From: Bacillus xiapuensis
Lineage (GTDB): Bacteria > Bacillota > Bacilli > Bacillales > Domibacillaceae
NCBI RefSeq assembly: GCF_002797355.1
Contig: NZ_KZ454939.1
Span: forward strand, 653,828-717,827
Direction of reading: 5' to 3'
DNA length: 64,000 nt
The notes beneath the pieces are model-generated. The model ran no database searches. It was not told the DNA's origin and saw nothing but the letters and a program-made list of their open reading frames with translations. The translations under genes were made by a program, and so were the position numbers. Numbering within the stretch: the first letter of the stretch is position 1; the number at the start of each line of letters is the position of its first letter. Shown here piece by piece: positions 46,645 to 55,725 of the stretch.

Positions 46645-47946
46645 TTAATGCGGCAAGAACATCAGCTGGTAAAAGAACAGAACGGCAAATAGATATACTA
46701 GCGGATGTACCTGCCGGAATTTGCCCTGCACCATCTTCAAAAGCGGGTAAGAGATAAATCCAAGCGCGATCCCTGTTGAAATGCTGGAAGTCAGCGGCAT
46801 GCTCAATATAATGAGAAATGCCGGAAAGGCTTCATCTAAATTCTTCCAATCAATTTTCGCCACGCTCTCCATCATTAAGCAGCCGACGATAATCAGCGCG
46901 GGCGCTGTGATGGCAGATAGACCGGACACGGCGCTGACAACCGGCCCGAAAAAGGCGGCAAGAGCAAATAATACAGCGATAACGACAGCCGTTAGCCCTG
47001 TTCTTCCTCCAGCTGCTACCCCAGTGGAGGATTCAATATAGGCGCTTGTCGGGCTTGTCCCAAATACAGAACCAACTGAAGTGGCGACAGAATCAGCGAG
47101 AAGAGCTTGTCTGGCACGCGGCATTTTCTCTCCCTTCATCAGTCCGGCTTGCTGGGCAACCGCGATCATTGTGCCTGTCGTATCAAAAATAGTGACTAGC
47201 AAGAAAGAGAAGACGACAGCATACAAACCGTGCTCAAGAACATCGCTGAAAGCAGTAATCGGGTTGCTTACAGTTAAGCCTTCAGGTAAAGAAGGGAAGG
47301 ATAAAAGCCCATTATCAAAGGATAAGTGTCCGGTAAAATAGGCGACAGCGCCCGTGACCACCATGCCGATAAACAGGGCGCCATTTACTTTCAATACCAT
47401 TAAAACGATCGTGACAGCTAATCCAAGCAGCGCTAATAGAGCCTGAGGGCTATGCAGATCACCGAGCTGAACTAGATTGTCGGGATGATCGGCAATTAAT
47501 CCGGTCATTCGCAAGCCGATAAAGGCGATAAACAGTCCAATCCCAGCGGTAATACCTTGCTTTAAATTATTCGGGATGGCTTCAATCAATTTCTCCCGAA
47601 ACGGTGTTAAGGAAAGAATAATAAAGAGCAGTCCTGCGACAAATACCGCAGAAAATGCTGTCATGTATGAAATATTTTCATGAGCGCCGACAACAGAAAC
47701 GGTAAAATAAACGTTCAAGCCCATTCCTGGGGCGATAGCAATCGGATAATTAGCCAATAATCCCATCCACAATGTTCCGGCGATCGTGGCAATAATCGTA
47801 GCGGTGAACACTTGATCGAACGGAACGCCTGCGGATTGCAAAATCATCGGATTGACCACAACGATATAGACCATTGTAAAAAACGTAGTAATCCCGGCCA
47901 CTATTTCTCTTTTAGCCGTTGTTCCATTTTCTTGTAATTTAAACAT
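46645..47946 (-). CDS. Purine permease, AzgA/PbuG-PbuO family
   Basis: A 433-aa transporter of the nucleobase-ascorbate/AzgA family with about 12-14 helices: REIVAGITTFFTMVYIVVVN, PIAIAPGMGLNVYF, DTTGTMIAVAQQAGLM and the TSPTSAYIESSTGVAAGGRTG motif. ATG 47946 follows GGAGG at 5 bases; an in-frame ATG 24 bases upstream has no site. It imports hypoxanthine, guanine or adenine. Unlike its paralogue at 60891 it has no purine riboswitch, so it is probably the PbuO-type member under other control. Confidence 0.9.
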   Translation of the reverse strand: MFKLQENGTTAKREIVAGITTFFTMVYIVVVNPMILQSAGVPFDQVFTATIIATIAGTLWMGLLANYPIAIAPGMGLNVYFTVSVVGAHENISYMTAFSAVFVAGLLFIILSLTPFREKLIEAIPNNLKQGITAGIGLFIAFIGLRMTGLIADHPDNLVQLGDLHSPQALLALLGLAVTIVLMVLKVNGALFIGMVVTGAVAYFTGHLSFDNGLLSFPSLPEGLTVSNPITAFSDVLEHGLYAVVFSFLLVTIFDTTGTMIAVAQQAGLMKGEKMPRARQALLADSVATSVGSVFGTSPTSAYIESSTGVAAGGRTGLTAVVIAVLFALAAFFGPVVSAVSGLSAITAPALIIVGCLMMESVAKIDWKNLDEAFPAFLIILSMPLTSSISTGIALGFISYPLLKMVQGKFRQVHPLVYLFAVLFFYQLMFLPH

Positions 47947-48030
47947 AAGGAACCTCCAAAATACGAACATTTAATAGCACACTTATTATAATATTCGTTT
48001 TATCCGTTTGTTGCAACAAAAAATAAAAAT

Positions 48031-48062
48031 CCCCCCTCACACAATTTAGTGGTTAAGGGGGA
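48031..48062 (-). terminator. Terminator after nitroreductase gene
   Basis: CCCCCCT pairs with AGGGGG across an imperfect stem with the minus-strand T run ATTTTTATTTTTT. Confidence 0.75.
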
Positions 48063-48069
48063 AGAAAAG

Positions 48070-48681
48070 TTATTTAATAATAGTAATGAGCTCATCAACT
48101 GGCAGGCGATCCGTCGCACGAGGCTCTGAAAGCGGCTTTCCGATTGTAATGAGCATTGTTGGCAAATAGCGGTCAGGAACTTGAAATTCTTCTTTTAAAG
48201 CGCTTGGATTGAAGCCTCCAATTGGACATGTGTCCCATCCAGCCGCTTTAGCTGCGAGCATAAATTGCATAGCTGCTAAGGAAGAATTAAGAACCGCCGC
48301 ATCTCTTGGGTATTCGGGGCGCTGATAGGCGCCATTGATCTGGCCGGCTAATATTTCTTTCAGTTCCGGCGTCATTTGCCCGGCTTCTACAGATGGATTG
48401 AAAACAGGGTCGATATTCTTATTTCCTTCCAGATCGCCAAGGACGCAAATAACAGCGGATGCATCGGCGACTTGCTGCTGATTATAAGCGATAGGAAGGA
48501 GTCTTTCTTGCACTTCTTTTGAGTGGAAAACCAAGAAGTGCCATTGCTGCAAATTCCATGCAGACGGTGCTCTCCCTGCTACTTGCAGCAATTCTTTTAA
48601 TTCTTCTTCTGAAATGGTGATTTCAGGGTTATATACTTTAGCTGAGCGTCTGCTAGCGGCTACTTCAAAAAAATCCGGCAT
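48070..48681 (-). CDS. Nitroreductase-family oxidoreductase
   Basis: A 203-aa FMN-dependent nitroreductase. Flavin-binding features: SRRSAKVYNPEITISEEEL, GRAPSAWNLQQWHFLVF, and AAKAAGWDTCPIGGFNP. It reduces nitro compounds or quinones with NAD(P)H; the physiological substrate is not predictable. GGAGG precedes ATG 48681. Monocistronic, similar in length to B. subtilis YodC/YdgI proteins. Confidence 0.92.
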   Translation of the reverse strand: MPDFFEVAASRRSAKVYNPEITISEEELKELLQVAGRAPSAWNLQQWHFLVFHSKEVQERLLPIAYNQQQVADASAVICVLGDLEGNKNIDPVFNPSVEAGQMTPELKEILAGQINGAYQRPEYPRDAAVLNSSLAAMQFMLAAKAAGWDTCPIGGFNPSALKEEFQVPDRYLPTMLITIGKPLSEPRATDRLPVDELITIIK

Positions 48682-49033
48682 TGATATGACCTCCTGGAAA
48701 CGTATCGTTATAGTCTATTTGTAAATTCATACTATATTATAGATAGTTAATTACTTTTAGTAAGCACTAACAATTATCAACTTTAATCAATAATCAGCAA
48801 ACAGTCAAGGAATAAATACTGCGGCAGGAATGATCGCACAAAAAAGAACTATACGGAAATGAATACAGGCACGGACAAAGTTTCTAATAGGCGCAAGCGG
48901 TCACGCCGAGCCTGCGGTATGACAAATGAAAGAATGATCAGACTGTCACTATACAAACCATAACAGATTAATGTTCAGCGAGAAAGGGAAGAAAGGAAAT
49001 AGCGCCAACTTAGAACAGAAAGGGGTTCTTTTC
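48682..49033. other. Gap, nothing clear
   Basis: AT-rich leader of the nitroreductase gene on one side (TATATT-like boxes) and a GC-richer stretch near 48880-48930 without frames or hairpins on the other. Confidence 0.35.
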
Positions 49034-49215
49034 ATGCCGGGAAATAAGCAGGAGAAAATCTTGATTATCGTGATGTTCGCCATTGCTTTTATTTTATTTT
49101 TAAACATTTTAAGAAAATATGTTTTTTAATAGCGGAGATCGTTGCCGGGATAGGGATCGTCATGCTTCAAGTCTTCCTTCAGCTTGGATACGGGATAAAA
49201 GATCAAACAGAATGA
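49034..49215 (+). pseudogene. Small membrane protein gene, frameshifted at T6
   Basis: ATG 49034 follows AAAGGGG. The first frame reads MPGNKQEKILIIVMFAIAFI and stops after 31 codons at TAA. One extra T in the T6 run at 49122-49127 would continue the frame as LIAEIVAGIGIVMLQVFLQL and end GYGIKDQTE at 49215, giving a 60-aa two-helix protein. Either the gene encodes only the 31-aa one-helix form or it is broken by a one-base loss. Confidence 0.5.
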
Positions 49216-49331
49216 TTTCACTTGAAGAGAGTGAGAGTGGTTGAGAATGGATCAGGTGTATCCAGTTCTTTCATTCGCATCCAATCTTTTGAACCGTTAT
49301 AATAAAAAGAGCAAAAGAAGGAGGAATGAAG

Positions 49332-50168
49332 ATGGAGACAGCCAAAAACTTGCGTGATACATATAAGTTGCATAACGGGATTCACATTCCCTGCATGGGT
49401 CTTGGAGTATATAAGATGACAGATGAGCAAGAGACGCTGCAAGCGATTCAGCACGCTCTTGAGGTTGGGTATCGGGCCATCGACACAGCGGCTTTTTACG
49501 ATAATGAGCATCTTGTGGGGAAAGCGGTCAGAGAAAGCAACATTCGCCGGGAGGATGTATTTATTACCTCAAAGGTATGGAATACAGATCAAGGCTACGA
49601 TCAGACGCTTCGGGCTTTTGAGCAGTCTTTGAATAAGCTGAAAATGGAGTATTTGGATTTATATTTAATCCACTGGCCTGTTAAAGAAAAGTACAAGGAC
49701 ACTTGGCGCGCGCTTGAACGGCTGTATGAAGAAGGGCTTGTCCGGGCGATTGGCGTCAGCAATTTTCAAATTCATCACTTGAAGGATTTAATGGCAGACA
49801 GCCGGGAAAAGCCAGTGGTCAATCAGGTGGAGCTGCACCCTTATCTTAATCAAGAGCCGCTTCGCAAGTACTGCCAGGAGAACAGCATAGCGGTTGAAGC
49901 ATGGTCGCCGCTGGCGCGCAATCGCTTAGCGGAAGAGGAGACATTAATCGAATTAGCCAATAAATATAATAAAAGTTCTGCCCAAATTATTTTGCGCTGG
50001 CATCTGCAAAATCAAATCATCATTATTCCTAAATCTGTCCATGCAGAGCGCATTCAACAAAACGCAGATATTTTTGATTTCGAATTATCCCCCGAAGATA
50101 TGAAAAAAATCAATAGGTTAAATAAAGATCAACGGTTTGGAGCCGATCCGGATCATTTTGATTTCTAA
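49332..50168 (+). CDS. Aldo/keto reductase
   Basis: A 278-aa NADPH-dependent reductase, (beta/alpha)8 fold, close to B. subtilis YtbE/YvgN (methylglyoxal/glyoxal reductase). The catalytic tetrad is complete: Asp and Tyr in AIDTAAFYDNE, Lys in TSKVW, His in LIHWP. GVSNFQ and IPKSVHAERIQQN provide cofactor contacts. ATG 49332 is preferred since GGAGG is 7 bases upstream; ATG 49326 is too near. It detoxifies small aldehydes. Confidence 0.94.
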   Translation: METAKNLRDTYKLHNGIHIPCMGLGVYKMTDEQETLQAIQHALEVGYRAIDTAAFYDNEHLVGKAVRESNIRREDVFITSKVWNTDQGYDQTLRAFEQSLNKLKMEYLDLYLIHWPVKEKYKDTWRALERLYEEGLVRAIGVSNFQIHHLKDLMADSREKPVVNQVELHPYLNQEPLRKYCQENSIAVEAWSPLARNRLAEEETLIELANKYNKSSAQIILRWHLQNQIIIIPKSVHAERIQQNADIFDFELSPEDMKKINRLNKDQRFGADPDHFDF

Positions 50169-50202
50169 TTTGCGCTAATGGCCAAGAGGCAGGAACATAA
50201 CT

Positions 50203-50345
50203 GAATTTGCTGTCATGAAAGCCGAATCATTGTATTTTAATAAAAACATAATAAAACCGAACTATTACGAAACTCTAAATGAGAGTTCTAAATAATAGTT
50301 CGGTTTTTTATTTGCTGAAAACTTTTTGTCCCGGCCTCATTTTGG
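50203..50345 (+). repeat. Dispersed GAGGCTGGGACA repeat, copy 2
   Basis: Contains GAATTTGCTGTCATGAAAGC and the hairpin AACCGAACTATTACGAAACTC / GAG...AATAATAGTTCGGTT, then TTTTTT and TTTGTCCCGGCCTC. The hairpin with T run can terminate the aldo/keto reductase transcript. Inverted relative to the copy at 32505. Confidence 0.82.
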
Positions 50346-50417
50346 TTTTAATTTTAACGCTGAACATATCAGCAGGCCACCCCGTCCATTTCTGAAGCGG
50401 TTAAGCTGAAGGCAGGG

Positions 50418-51326
50418 CTATGACTTGTCAAGCAGGCGGAAAATCTGTTCTTGCGGAACGGCTTTGCAAACGAGCTTTTCTCCTGTGAAAGGATGCGGAA
50501 TTTCAATGGAAACTGCATGGAGCGCCTGGTGCGAAGTAATCGGTTTTCCGCCGTATAAACAGTCGCCGGCTAATGGATGGCCAATGGATGCCATATGCAC
50601 GCGAATTTGATGAGTCCTTCCAGTGTCCAGCTGGCATTGAACAAGCGAAAGCTGCTGCTTCACCGCCCGTTTCAGCACTTTGTAGTGAGTAAGGGCCGTT
50701 TGGCCGGACGGCGAGACTCTTCTTCTGGAAGGATGATGCCGGTCTTTTCCGATCGGCTGATTAATTGTGCCTTCGTTTTTAGTAATGAGCCCGTGGACAA
50801 CGGCTATATAGGTACGCTTAATTTCTCGTTCTTCCAATAAACGGGAGAGGACGGCGTAGGCTGCATGATGCTTAGCGAAAAGAATCACGCCGGACGTTCC
50901 GACATCAAGCCGATGAACATGGCGTAGAAATCCAGATTCGCCGGATTCTTGCAGATGATAGGCGACCGCGTTCAACAGGGTGTCAGACTCATTTTCGGTA
51001 TTGGGATGCGTTTTCATGTCGGCGGGCTTATCGGCCACTAGCAAGTGATCATCTTCATAAAGAATATTCACTTTTCGTTTGTAAGGCACCGGCCCTTTCT
51101 CCGCTGCGGCGAAAAAGGGGAGCTGAAGAACCGAGCCTTCCGCCAGCGGGGCATGCCAGTTAACGGGTGAACCGTTTACGAAAACCGTTTGATTCATTCG
51201 CCATTGATGAATTAATTTCTTCGGGAGCTTCCATTCAGTCCTAAGAAGAGAATCCGCCGTTTGATGGCGCCAACCTTCCGGAATTTTAATTTCAAATATG
51301 TCTCCTTTGCGTACCGTTTGATACAT
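50418..51326 (-). CDS. yhcT: RluA-family pseudouridine synthase (YhcT-like)
   Basis: A 302-aa enzyme converting uridine to pseudouridine in rRNA or tRNA. The catalytic motif HRLDVGTSGVILFAK (Asp in HRLD) is at about residues 120-135; later motifs are YIAVVHGLI, LVQCQLDTGRTHQIRVHMAS and GHPLAGDCLYGG. An S4-like N-terminal region is divergent. ATG 51326 follows GGAG; 16 more codons upstream are open but lack a site. It is divergent from the yhcU gene, as in B. subtilis where yhcT and yhcU adjoin. Confidence 0.92.
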   Translation of the reverse strand: MYQTVRKGDIFEIKIPEGWRHQTADSLLRTEWKLPKKLIHQWRMNQTVFVNGSPVNWHAPLAEGSVLQLPFFAAAEKGPVPYKRKVNILYEDDHLLVADKPADMKTHPNTENESDTLLNAVAYHLQESGESGFLRHVHRLDVGTSGVILFAKHHAAYAVLSRLLEEREIKRTYIAVVHGLITKNEGTINQPIGKDRHHPSRRRVSPSGQTALTHYKVLKRAVKQQLSLVQCQLDTGRTHQIRVHMASIGHPLAGDCLYGGKPITSHQALHAVSIEIPHPFTGEKLVCKAVPQEQIFRLLDKS

Positions 51327-51445
51327 ATGCTGATCTCCTTTTTGATGCTTTCTGCTATTAAGAAAAATTTCCATAATACTGAGAAGAATTATATGTTATC
51401 CTTACATTGTATGTAAATATAGAACGATCAAAGAGGGTGTGTGCT

Positions 51446-51847
51446 ATGAGAGTGCTTATGGCTTCCACGGTTGAACAAGAAGAAAAGATTTTTGAATTGA
51501 TCAAGCAGTTAAAAGAAGAAATCTTGCCGCGCTTTTTGACGAAAGAAGAGAGAAGGCGTATGGATGAACTGGGGATATTGGAGCTCACTGATTTACATAT
51601 GGAATCCTTTAGCATTCTTCGTGATGCCTTCAGTGTGATTGCGAGTCTTCAGACGATTATATCGATCCTGGAACTGGAAGATCCGGATCAATTGCCGGCT
51701 TATTATCAGGAAATGTTTCAGCGCAATATTGATATTTTACGGTCTTATGGCATCCGCTTTCCGTTTCTGCTCAGCCACTTTTCCTTCAAAAAAAGGGCAA
51801 ACCGCAGTATGGAATATGCCCAGCCAGCGAATACGTTTCTCATTTAA
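51446..51847 (+). CDS. yhcU: DUF5365 family protein (YhcU-like)
   Basis: A 133-aa soluble helical protein: MRVLMASTVEQEEKIFELIK, FLTKEERRRMDELGILEL, ending in a basic region FSFKKRANRS. It matches B. subtilis YhcU in size and place beside yhcT. ATG 51446 follows GAGGGTG; 13 more codons upstream are open. Function unknown. A strong terminator follows. Confidence 0.78.
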   Translation: MRVLMASTVEQEEKIFELIKQLKEEILPRFLTKEERRRMDELGILELTDLHMESFSILRDAFSVIASLQTIISILELEDPDQLPAYYQEMFQRNIDILRSYGIRFPFLLSHFSFKKRANRSMEYAQPANTFLI

Positions 51848-51859
51848 AGATCATACAGA

Positions 51860-51887
51860 AAGGCTGACACAGCTGTGTCAGCCTTTT
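51860..51887 (+). terminator. Terminator after yhcU
   Basis: AAGGCTGACAC pairs perfectly with GTGTCAGCCTT, then TT. Downstream (about 51905-51995) is another dispersed repeat with GATGCAGGCCACAAAGGCGC. Confidence 0.85.
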
Positions 51888-52002
51888 GCTTATATGGGCG
51901 CGTGCACCTGATCGGCCTGATTTGTCCGGGTCGATAAGATGCAGGCCACAAAGGCGCTGTGATGTTTGCCTTTGTTTTACTTTTCAGCATTTGAAGTTCA
52001 CT

Positions 52003-52471
52003 CTATTGGATATGCTCTTTAAAAAATTGCTTGTACTTTTCTGGCGGCTGTCCTCCGACAATCCGGGCTTTTTCCTTGCCGTTTTCAAAATGAACGAGAG
52101 TCGGAGTGTACTCAATTTGGTACTCATTCCACCCATCCTCGAATTCAAGCAAATTAAATTGCTGAATATCGACGTTCTGTTCTTTCGCTAACGGCATTAA
52201 TTTAGGGGTCGTTTCTGCGCAATGAGGGCAAGTCGGACTGTAAAAGTAGACCGTAACATCCTCCCCTTCCTCAAGCTTCTTCTGCAGCTGATCCGGCATG
52301 ATCAGATTTTGATAATGAGGATCATCCAGCTGCTTCACCGTCTCTGGGTGAAGATCTTTTTTTTCCATAGGGATTATCTTTCGAGTCTTGATTTTGCTGA
52401 TACTTCGTTAAGAAGATAATGGCCGCAAATAAAATCAAGATAATCGAAGAAAAAATCATGATTTTTTTCAT
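52003..52471 (-). pseudogene. Membrane-anchored thioredoxin-like protein, A8 frameshift
   Basis: From minus-strand ATG 52471 the frame gives MKKIMIFSSIILILFAAIIF, a membrane anchor, then KDNPYGKK, and then shifts at a run of eight A (52357-52364 on the plus strand). In the next frame the protein continues DLHPETVKQLDDPHYQNLIM with thioredoxin motif SPTCPHCAETTP and cis-Pro YTPTLVHF to 52003. One A fewer would give a single 155-aa protein. As it stands an internal ATG (52368) could make a 121-aa cytoplasmic form. It starts one base after the stop of the DsbB-like gene, so the two are coupled. Confidence 0.8.
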
Positions 52472-52472
52472 G

Positions 52473-52889
52473 TTAGACGCTGTCCTTTCTTTTTAAGATC
52501 AGTAAGCTGGCAAAGAAAATAATGGCAAAGGCGGTAAAGGCCAAAAAGGGAATCGTGATAAAATTCAAGAAATTGATATAAGTTCCAGTACATGGCACGC
52601 GTCCGCATGCTGGCGCGCGATCCGCCAAAAAGTCCAGCTTTTGAATGGAATAATGATAAAGGGAAATGCTGCCCCCTATGGCGGAAAGCATTAGGGAATA
52701 CTTAGCGGCGGTTTGATCCTTTTTGATAACGGCCAGAGCGAGAATGAACATAATCGGATACATGAATATTCGCTGATACCAGCAAAGCTCGCAAGGCTCA
52801 TATTTCATGACTTCTGAAAAGTACAAGCTTCCAAGCACAGCTATAAACGAAACAGCCCAGGCCGCAAAAAGCAGATTATCTTTTTTCAT
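52473..52889 (-). CDS. bdbC: Disulfide oxidoreductase BdbC (DsbB family)
   Basis: A 138-aa protein with four membrane helices, the size of B. subtilis BdbB/BdbC. The active CXXC is CELCWYQR (about 33-40) and the second Cys pair is CGRVPCTGTYI (about 98-108). It reoxidises an extracytoplasmic thiol oxidase using quinone. The partner would be the thioredoxin-like protein directly downstream, whose gene is frameshifted. GGAGAT precedes ATG. Confidence 0.92.
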   Translation of the reverse strand: MKKDNLLFAAWAVSFIAVLGSLYFSEVMKYEPCELCWYQRIFMYPIMFILALAVIKKDQTAAKYSLMLSAIGGSISLYHYSIQKLDFLADRAPACGRVPCTGTYINFLNFITIPFLAFTAFAIIFFASLLILKRKDSV

Positions 52890-53161
52890 AATATCTCCTT
52901 ATCTTGATGGTGTTTGCTAAAAGTATAGAACGTTTAGCGTGAAAAAGTAAACCGATACGCAATAGGAGCGGCTATAAATACCAACCAATTATATGGTAAA
53001 ATAAAAAAAGGAAGTACAGTAATCTTTTTCCTTAACATTATTAATATAAGCGGCATCATCTCCTGTCTTTGCACCCAAGTATCCGCTGCTTGTTTTTCAG
53101 CGCCGTTCAGGCGCTTTGTACGATTAATTTTTTAATCTTGAAGAGTTGGGGGAGATGGAGA
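52890..53161. other. Intergenic region
   Basis: Divergent leaders of bdbC and pgcA. No riboswitch or repeat is clear. Confidence 0.35.
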
Positions 53162-54892
53162 ATGGATTGGAAAGTCGGATATGCGCGCTGGAAAGAGTTC
53201 CAAGGGTTGGATCGAGAAATGCGGGGATTGCTTAAAGAAATGGAGATGGATGAGAACAGGCTTGAGGAAGCCTTTTATAAAAATCTGGAATTTGGCACAG
53301 GCGGGATGCGCGGAGTGATCGGGCCAGGGACGAACCGCATGAATATTTACACCGTCCGTAAAGCTTCTGCTGGCCTGGCTGGGTATATATTGGAGCACGG
53401 GGAGAAGGCGCAAGAGAGAGGCGCCGTAATTGCTTATGATTCGAGGCATAAATCGTATGAATTTGCAATGGAAAGTGCGAAAACGCTAGCGACCTACGGA
53501 ATTCGGACTTATGTATTTGAAGGGCTGCGCCCGACACCGGAACTTTCCTTTGCAGTCCGATATTTAAAAGCTTTTGCGGGAATTGTCATTACCGCAAGCC
53601 ACAATCCGCCGGAATACAATGGATATAAAGTGTACGGTCCCGATGGAGCCCAGCTGGGTTTAGAAGCCGCGGATCGGGTCATTGAAAAGGTCAGCGCTCT
53701 ATCAGATGAGCTCCTTATCCAAGTGAAGGACGAAGCGGAACTAAAGAAAAAAGGTTTAATCCAAATGATTGGGGAAGAAATCGACCGTTCCTACATTGAG
53801 CATGTTGCCTCGATTTCTGAACAGCCGCAATTGGCGTTAGAGACAGACGTGAAGATTGTCTTTACGCCGCTTCACGGCACTGGAAATATTCCCGTGCGCA
53901 GAGGTCTGGAGACTCTCGGCTACATGAATGTGACAGTAGTGGCTGAACAGGAGCTGCCAGACCCGGACTTTTCCACTGTCCAATCTCCCAATCCGGAAGA
54001 AAAGGCGGCTTTTGAATGGGCCATTCGCTACGGAAAAGCAGCGGATGCGGATATTCTGATTGCAACGGATCCCGATGCTGACCGTCTCGGCCTAGCGATC
54101 AAAGATACAGCGGGCGAATACGTGCTTTTAACTGGAAATCAGACGGGGGCGATTTTGCTGAACTATTTGCTCTCTCAAAAGAAGGAAAAAGGGGAGCTTC
54201 CGCGAAATGGAAGAGTGTTCAAAACAATCGTTACGTCTGAGCTGGGACGACAAATAGCAGAGTCTTACGGCGTCTCCTGCGAAGATGTATTAACAGGCTT
54301 TAAATTTATTGGTGAAAAAATGGAAGCGTATCATCAATCGGGAGAATATACCTTTTTATTTGGCTATGAAGAAAGCTATGGTTATTTAATCGCCGATTTC
54401 GCCCGCGACAAAGATGCCATTCAAGCGGCGATTCTGGCCGTTGAAGCGTGTGCTTATTATCAAAAATCCGGACGCACGCTGTATGAAACCTTGCTCGATA
54501 TATATGACCGCTACGGATATTACAGGGAAGGACTCGCTTCAATGACTTTCACAGGAATTGAGGGGGAAAAGGCTATTCAGTCCATTCTGTCTTCTTTCCG
54601 AGAACATCCTCGCACGGAAATAGCCGGGAGAAAAGTGGCGGCCATTGAAGATTATTTAACGGGAAAGCGGTTAGATAGGCAAACCGGCACTGAAACGCCG
54701 CTTCGTTTGCCAGCTTCCAACGTACTGAAGTATATCTTTGAGGATCAAACGTGGATTTGCATCCGTCCATCCGGCACGGAGCCAAAGATCAAATTTTATT
54801 TTGGTGTTGTAGGCAGCAGCTTGCAAAACAGCCGGGATAAGCTGGAGGAGGTGCAGAGCCGTTTTATGGAGAAGATGAACCAGCTGGTATAA
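53162..54892 (+). CDS. pgcA: Alpha-phosphoglucomutase PgcA
   Basis: A 576-aa phosphohexomutase interconverting glucose 6- and 1-phosphate for UDP-glucose and wall teichoic acid or glycolipid synthesis. The phosphoserine loop [16 protein letters not shown] has the active Ser146. The metal loop is DPDADRLG (about 300), the sugar loop GYEESYGY (about 400) and the phosphate loop [12 protein letters not shown] near the C terminus. ATG 53162 after GGGGGAG is chosen; an open extension to 53069 has no family similarity. Links the glucose 1-phosphate pool to this maltodextrin-using cell. Confidence 0.95.
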   Translation: MDWKVGYARWKEFQGLDREMRGLLKEMEMDENRLEEAFYKNLEFGTGGMRGVIGPGTNRMNIYTVRKASAGLAGYILEHGEKAQERGAVIAYDSRHKSYEFAMESAKTLATYGIRTYVFEGLRPTPELSFAVRYLKAFAGIVITASHNPPEYNGYKVYGPDGAQLGLEAADRVIEKVSALSDELLIQVKDEAELKKKGLIQMIGEEIDRSYIEHVASISEQPQLALETDVKIVFTPLHGTGNIPVRRGLETLGYMNVTVVAEQELPDPDFSTVQSPNPEEKAAFEWAIRYGKAADADILIATDPDADRLGLAIKDTAGEYVLLTGNQTGAILLNYLLSQKKEKGELPRNGRVFKTIVTSELGRQIAESYGVSCEDVLTGFKFIGEKMEAYHQSGEYTFLFGYEESYGYLIADFARDKDAIQAAILAVEACAYYQKSGRTLYETLLDIYDRYGYYREGLASMTFTGIEGEKAIQSILSSFREHPRTEIAGRKVAAIEDYLTGKRLDRQTGTETPLRLPASNVLKYIFEDQTWICIRPSGTEPKIKFYFGVVGSSLQNSRDKLEEVQSRFMEKMNQLV

Positions 54893-54897
54893 GCTAT

Positions 54898-54929
54898 AAG
54901 AGCGGCTTTAAAGAAAAAGCCGCTCTTCT
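54898..54929 (+). terminator. Terminator after pgcA
   Basis: AAGAGCGGCTTT pairs with AAAGCCGCTCTT; the T tract is short. Confidence 0.75.
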
Positions 54930-54941
54930 GGTGGAATTCTG

Positions 54942-55160
54942 TCAGGAGTTTACTGAATTGGCGTGTTCAATGTAGTGGAATAATGTATAAAATGTTGTTT
55001 CCACCACAGGATAAGGATTAGGGAAACTGCGGGCATGAAGAAAATGCTCGATTTTTTTCGAAAGCAAATGATCATTCGTTCGCACCATTAAGATCAGCAG
55101 ATTATTCCAATCGGAACAATGGATATAATACAATGCTCGATCGTAGTCATTGTAATTCAT
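54942..55160 (-). CDS. yhdB: YhdB family protein
   Basis: A 72-aa protein, MNYNDYDRALYYIHCSDWNN then LLILMVRTNDHLLSKKIEHF, matching the YhdB family of Bacillus in start, size and neighbourhood (pgcA nearby, spoVR further on). GGAGGGAC precedes ATG. Function unknown. Confidence 0.85.
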   Translation of the reverse strand: MNYNDYDRALYYIHCSDWNNLLILMVRTNDHLLSKKIEHFLHARSFPNPYPVVETTFYTLFHYIEHANSVNS

Positions 55161-55543
55161 TTGAAGTCCCTCCTATAGAGGAATTAGTTTTATTATATGC
55201 TGGCGCAAGCAAAAATCTCTCTGCAAATATTGGGAGGGCAGATAAAGGAAAAAAAGCTTGCCGATTCAAATCAATTCTGTATAATAGGGCAAGTAGCCGT
55301 CTTATTCCGCATGTAAGATGCTGCAAGACTCCCCTTCAAGAATGGAGCGGAGAACCAAAAGCCTGAGATCACGGCACCTGGATGCTCGATTCGTTCCGGT
55401 CTGCATGATGCAGATGACGAAGGCGCTGCAGCAGGATGCTGCAGGTGTTCGCTTTTGTCCTTCTTCTCAGCAGCGGTTCATGAAAGACAACTCCTCCTCT
55501 GCTTGAAGGTTGCTTTTATACATCTACAACAGAATATGAACGA
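55161..55543. other. Gap with dispersed repeats
   Basis: Holds the longest example of the dispersed repeat, about 55310-55480: ACTCCCCTTCAAGAATGGAG, then GATTCGTTCCGGTCTGCATG, then CTTTTGTCCTTCTTCTCAGC. The parts correspond to the repeats at 38.4, 30.9 and 51.9 kb. No gene is seen. Confidence 0.6.
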
Positions 55544-55650
55544 TTCTTATCGCGAGAGACTGAGGGACTGGCCCGAAGACGTCTCGGCAGCGGGCTCTTC
55601 AAGTTGAGCGCTGTGCCAAATCCAGCAAGCGGATGCTTGAAAGATAAGAA
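55544..55650 (+). promoter_or_regulatory. SAM-I (S-box) riboswitch
   Basis: P1 is TTCTTATC / GATAAGAA. Conserved core elements are in order: GAGAGACTGAGGGACTGGCCC, GAAGACGTCTCGGCA, GTGCCAAATCC, then the P4 hairpin AGCAAGCGGATGCTTG. It binds S-adenosylmethionine and switches off the downstream transporter when SAM is plentiful. Confidence 0.95.
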
Positions 55651-55666
55651 GAGTGTTTTCAGATAG

Positions 55667-55701
55667 AGACCTCTTCTTGAAGCCAGGTCTTTTATTTTGT
55701 T
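55667..55701 (+). terminator. S-box terminator
   Basis: AGACCT (55667-55672) pairs with AGGTCT (55685-55690), inner CTTC/GAAG, followed by TTTATTTTGTT. It is the expression platform of the S-box riboswitch. Confidence 0.85.
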
Positions 55702-55725
55702 CAATTTTAGGAAGAGGTGGCAAGA

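Noticed and set aside
46351-46692. 113-aa gene on the plus strand
   Set aside because: No ribosome site, composition unlike protein, and it overlaps the terminator and end of the permease gene.
48070-48681. Riboswitch or T-box before the nitroreductase or the 46.6-kb permease
   Set aside because: Leaders are short and AT-rich without conserved aptamer elements.
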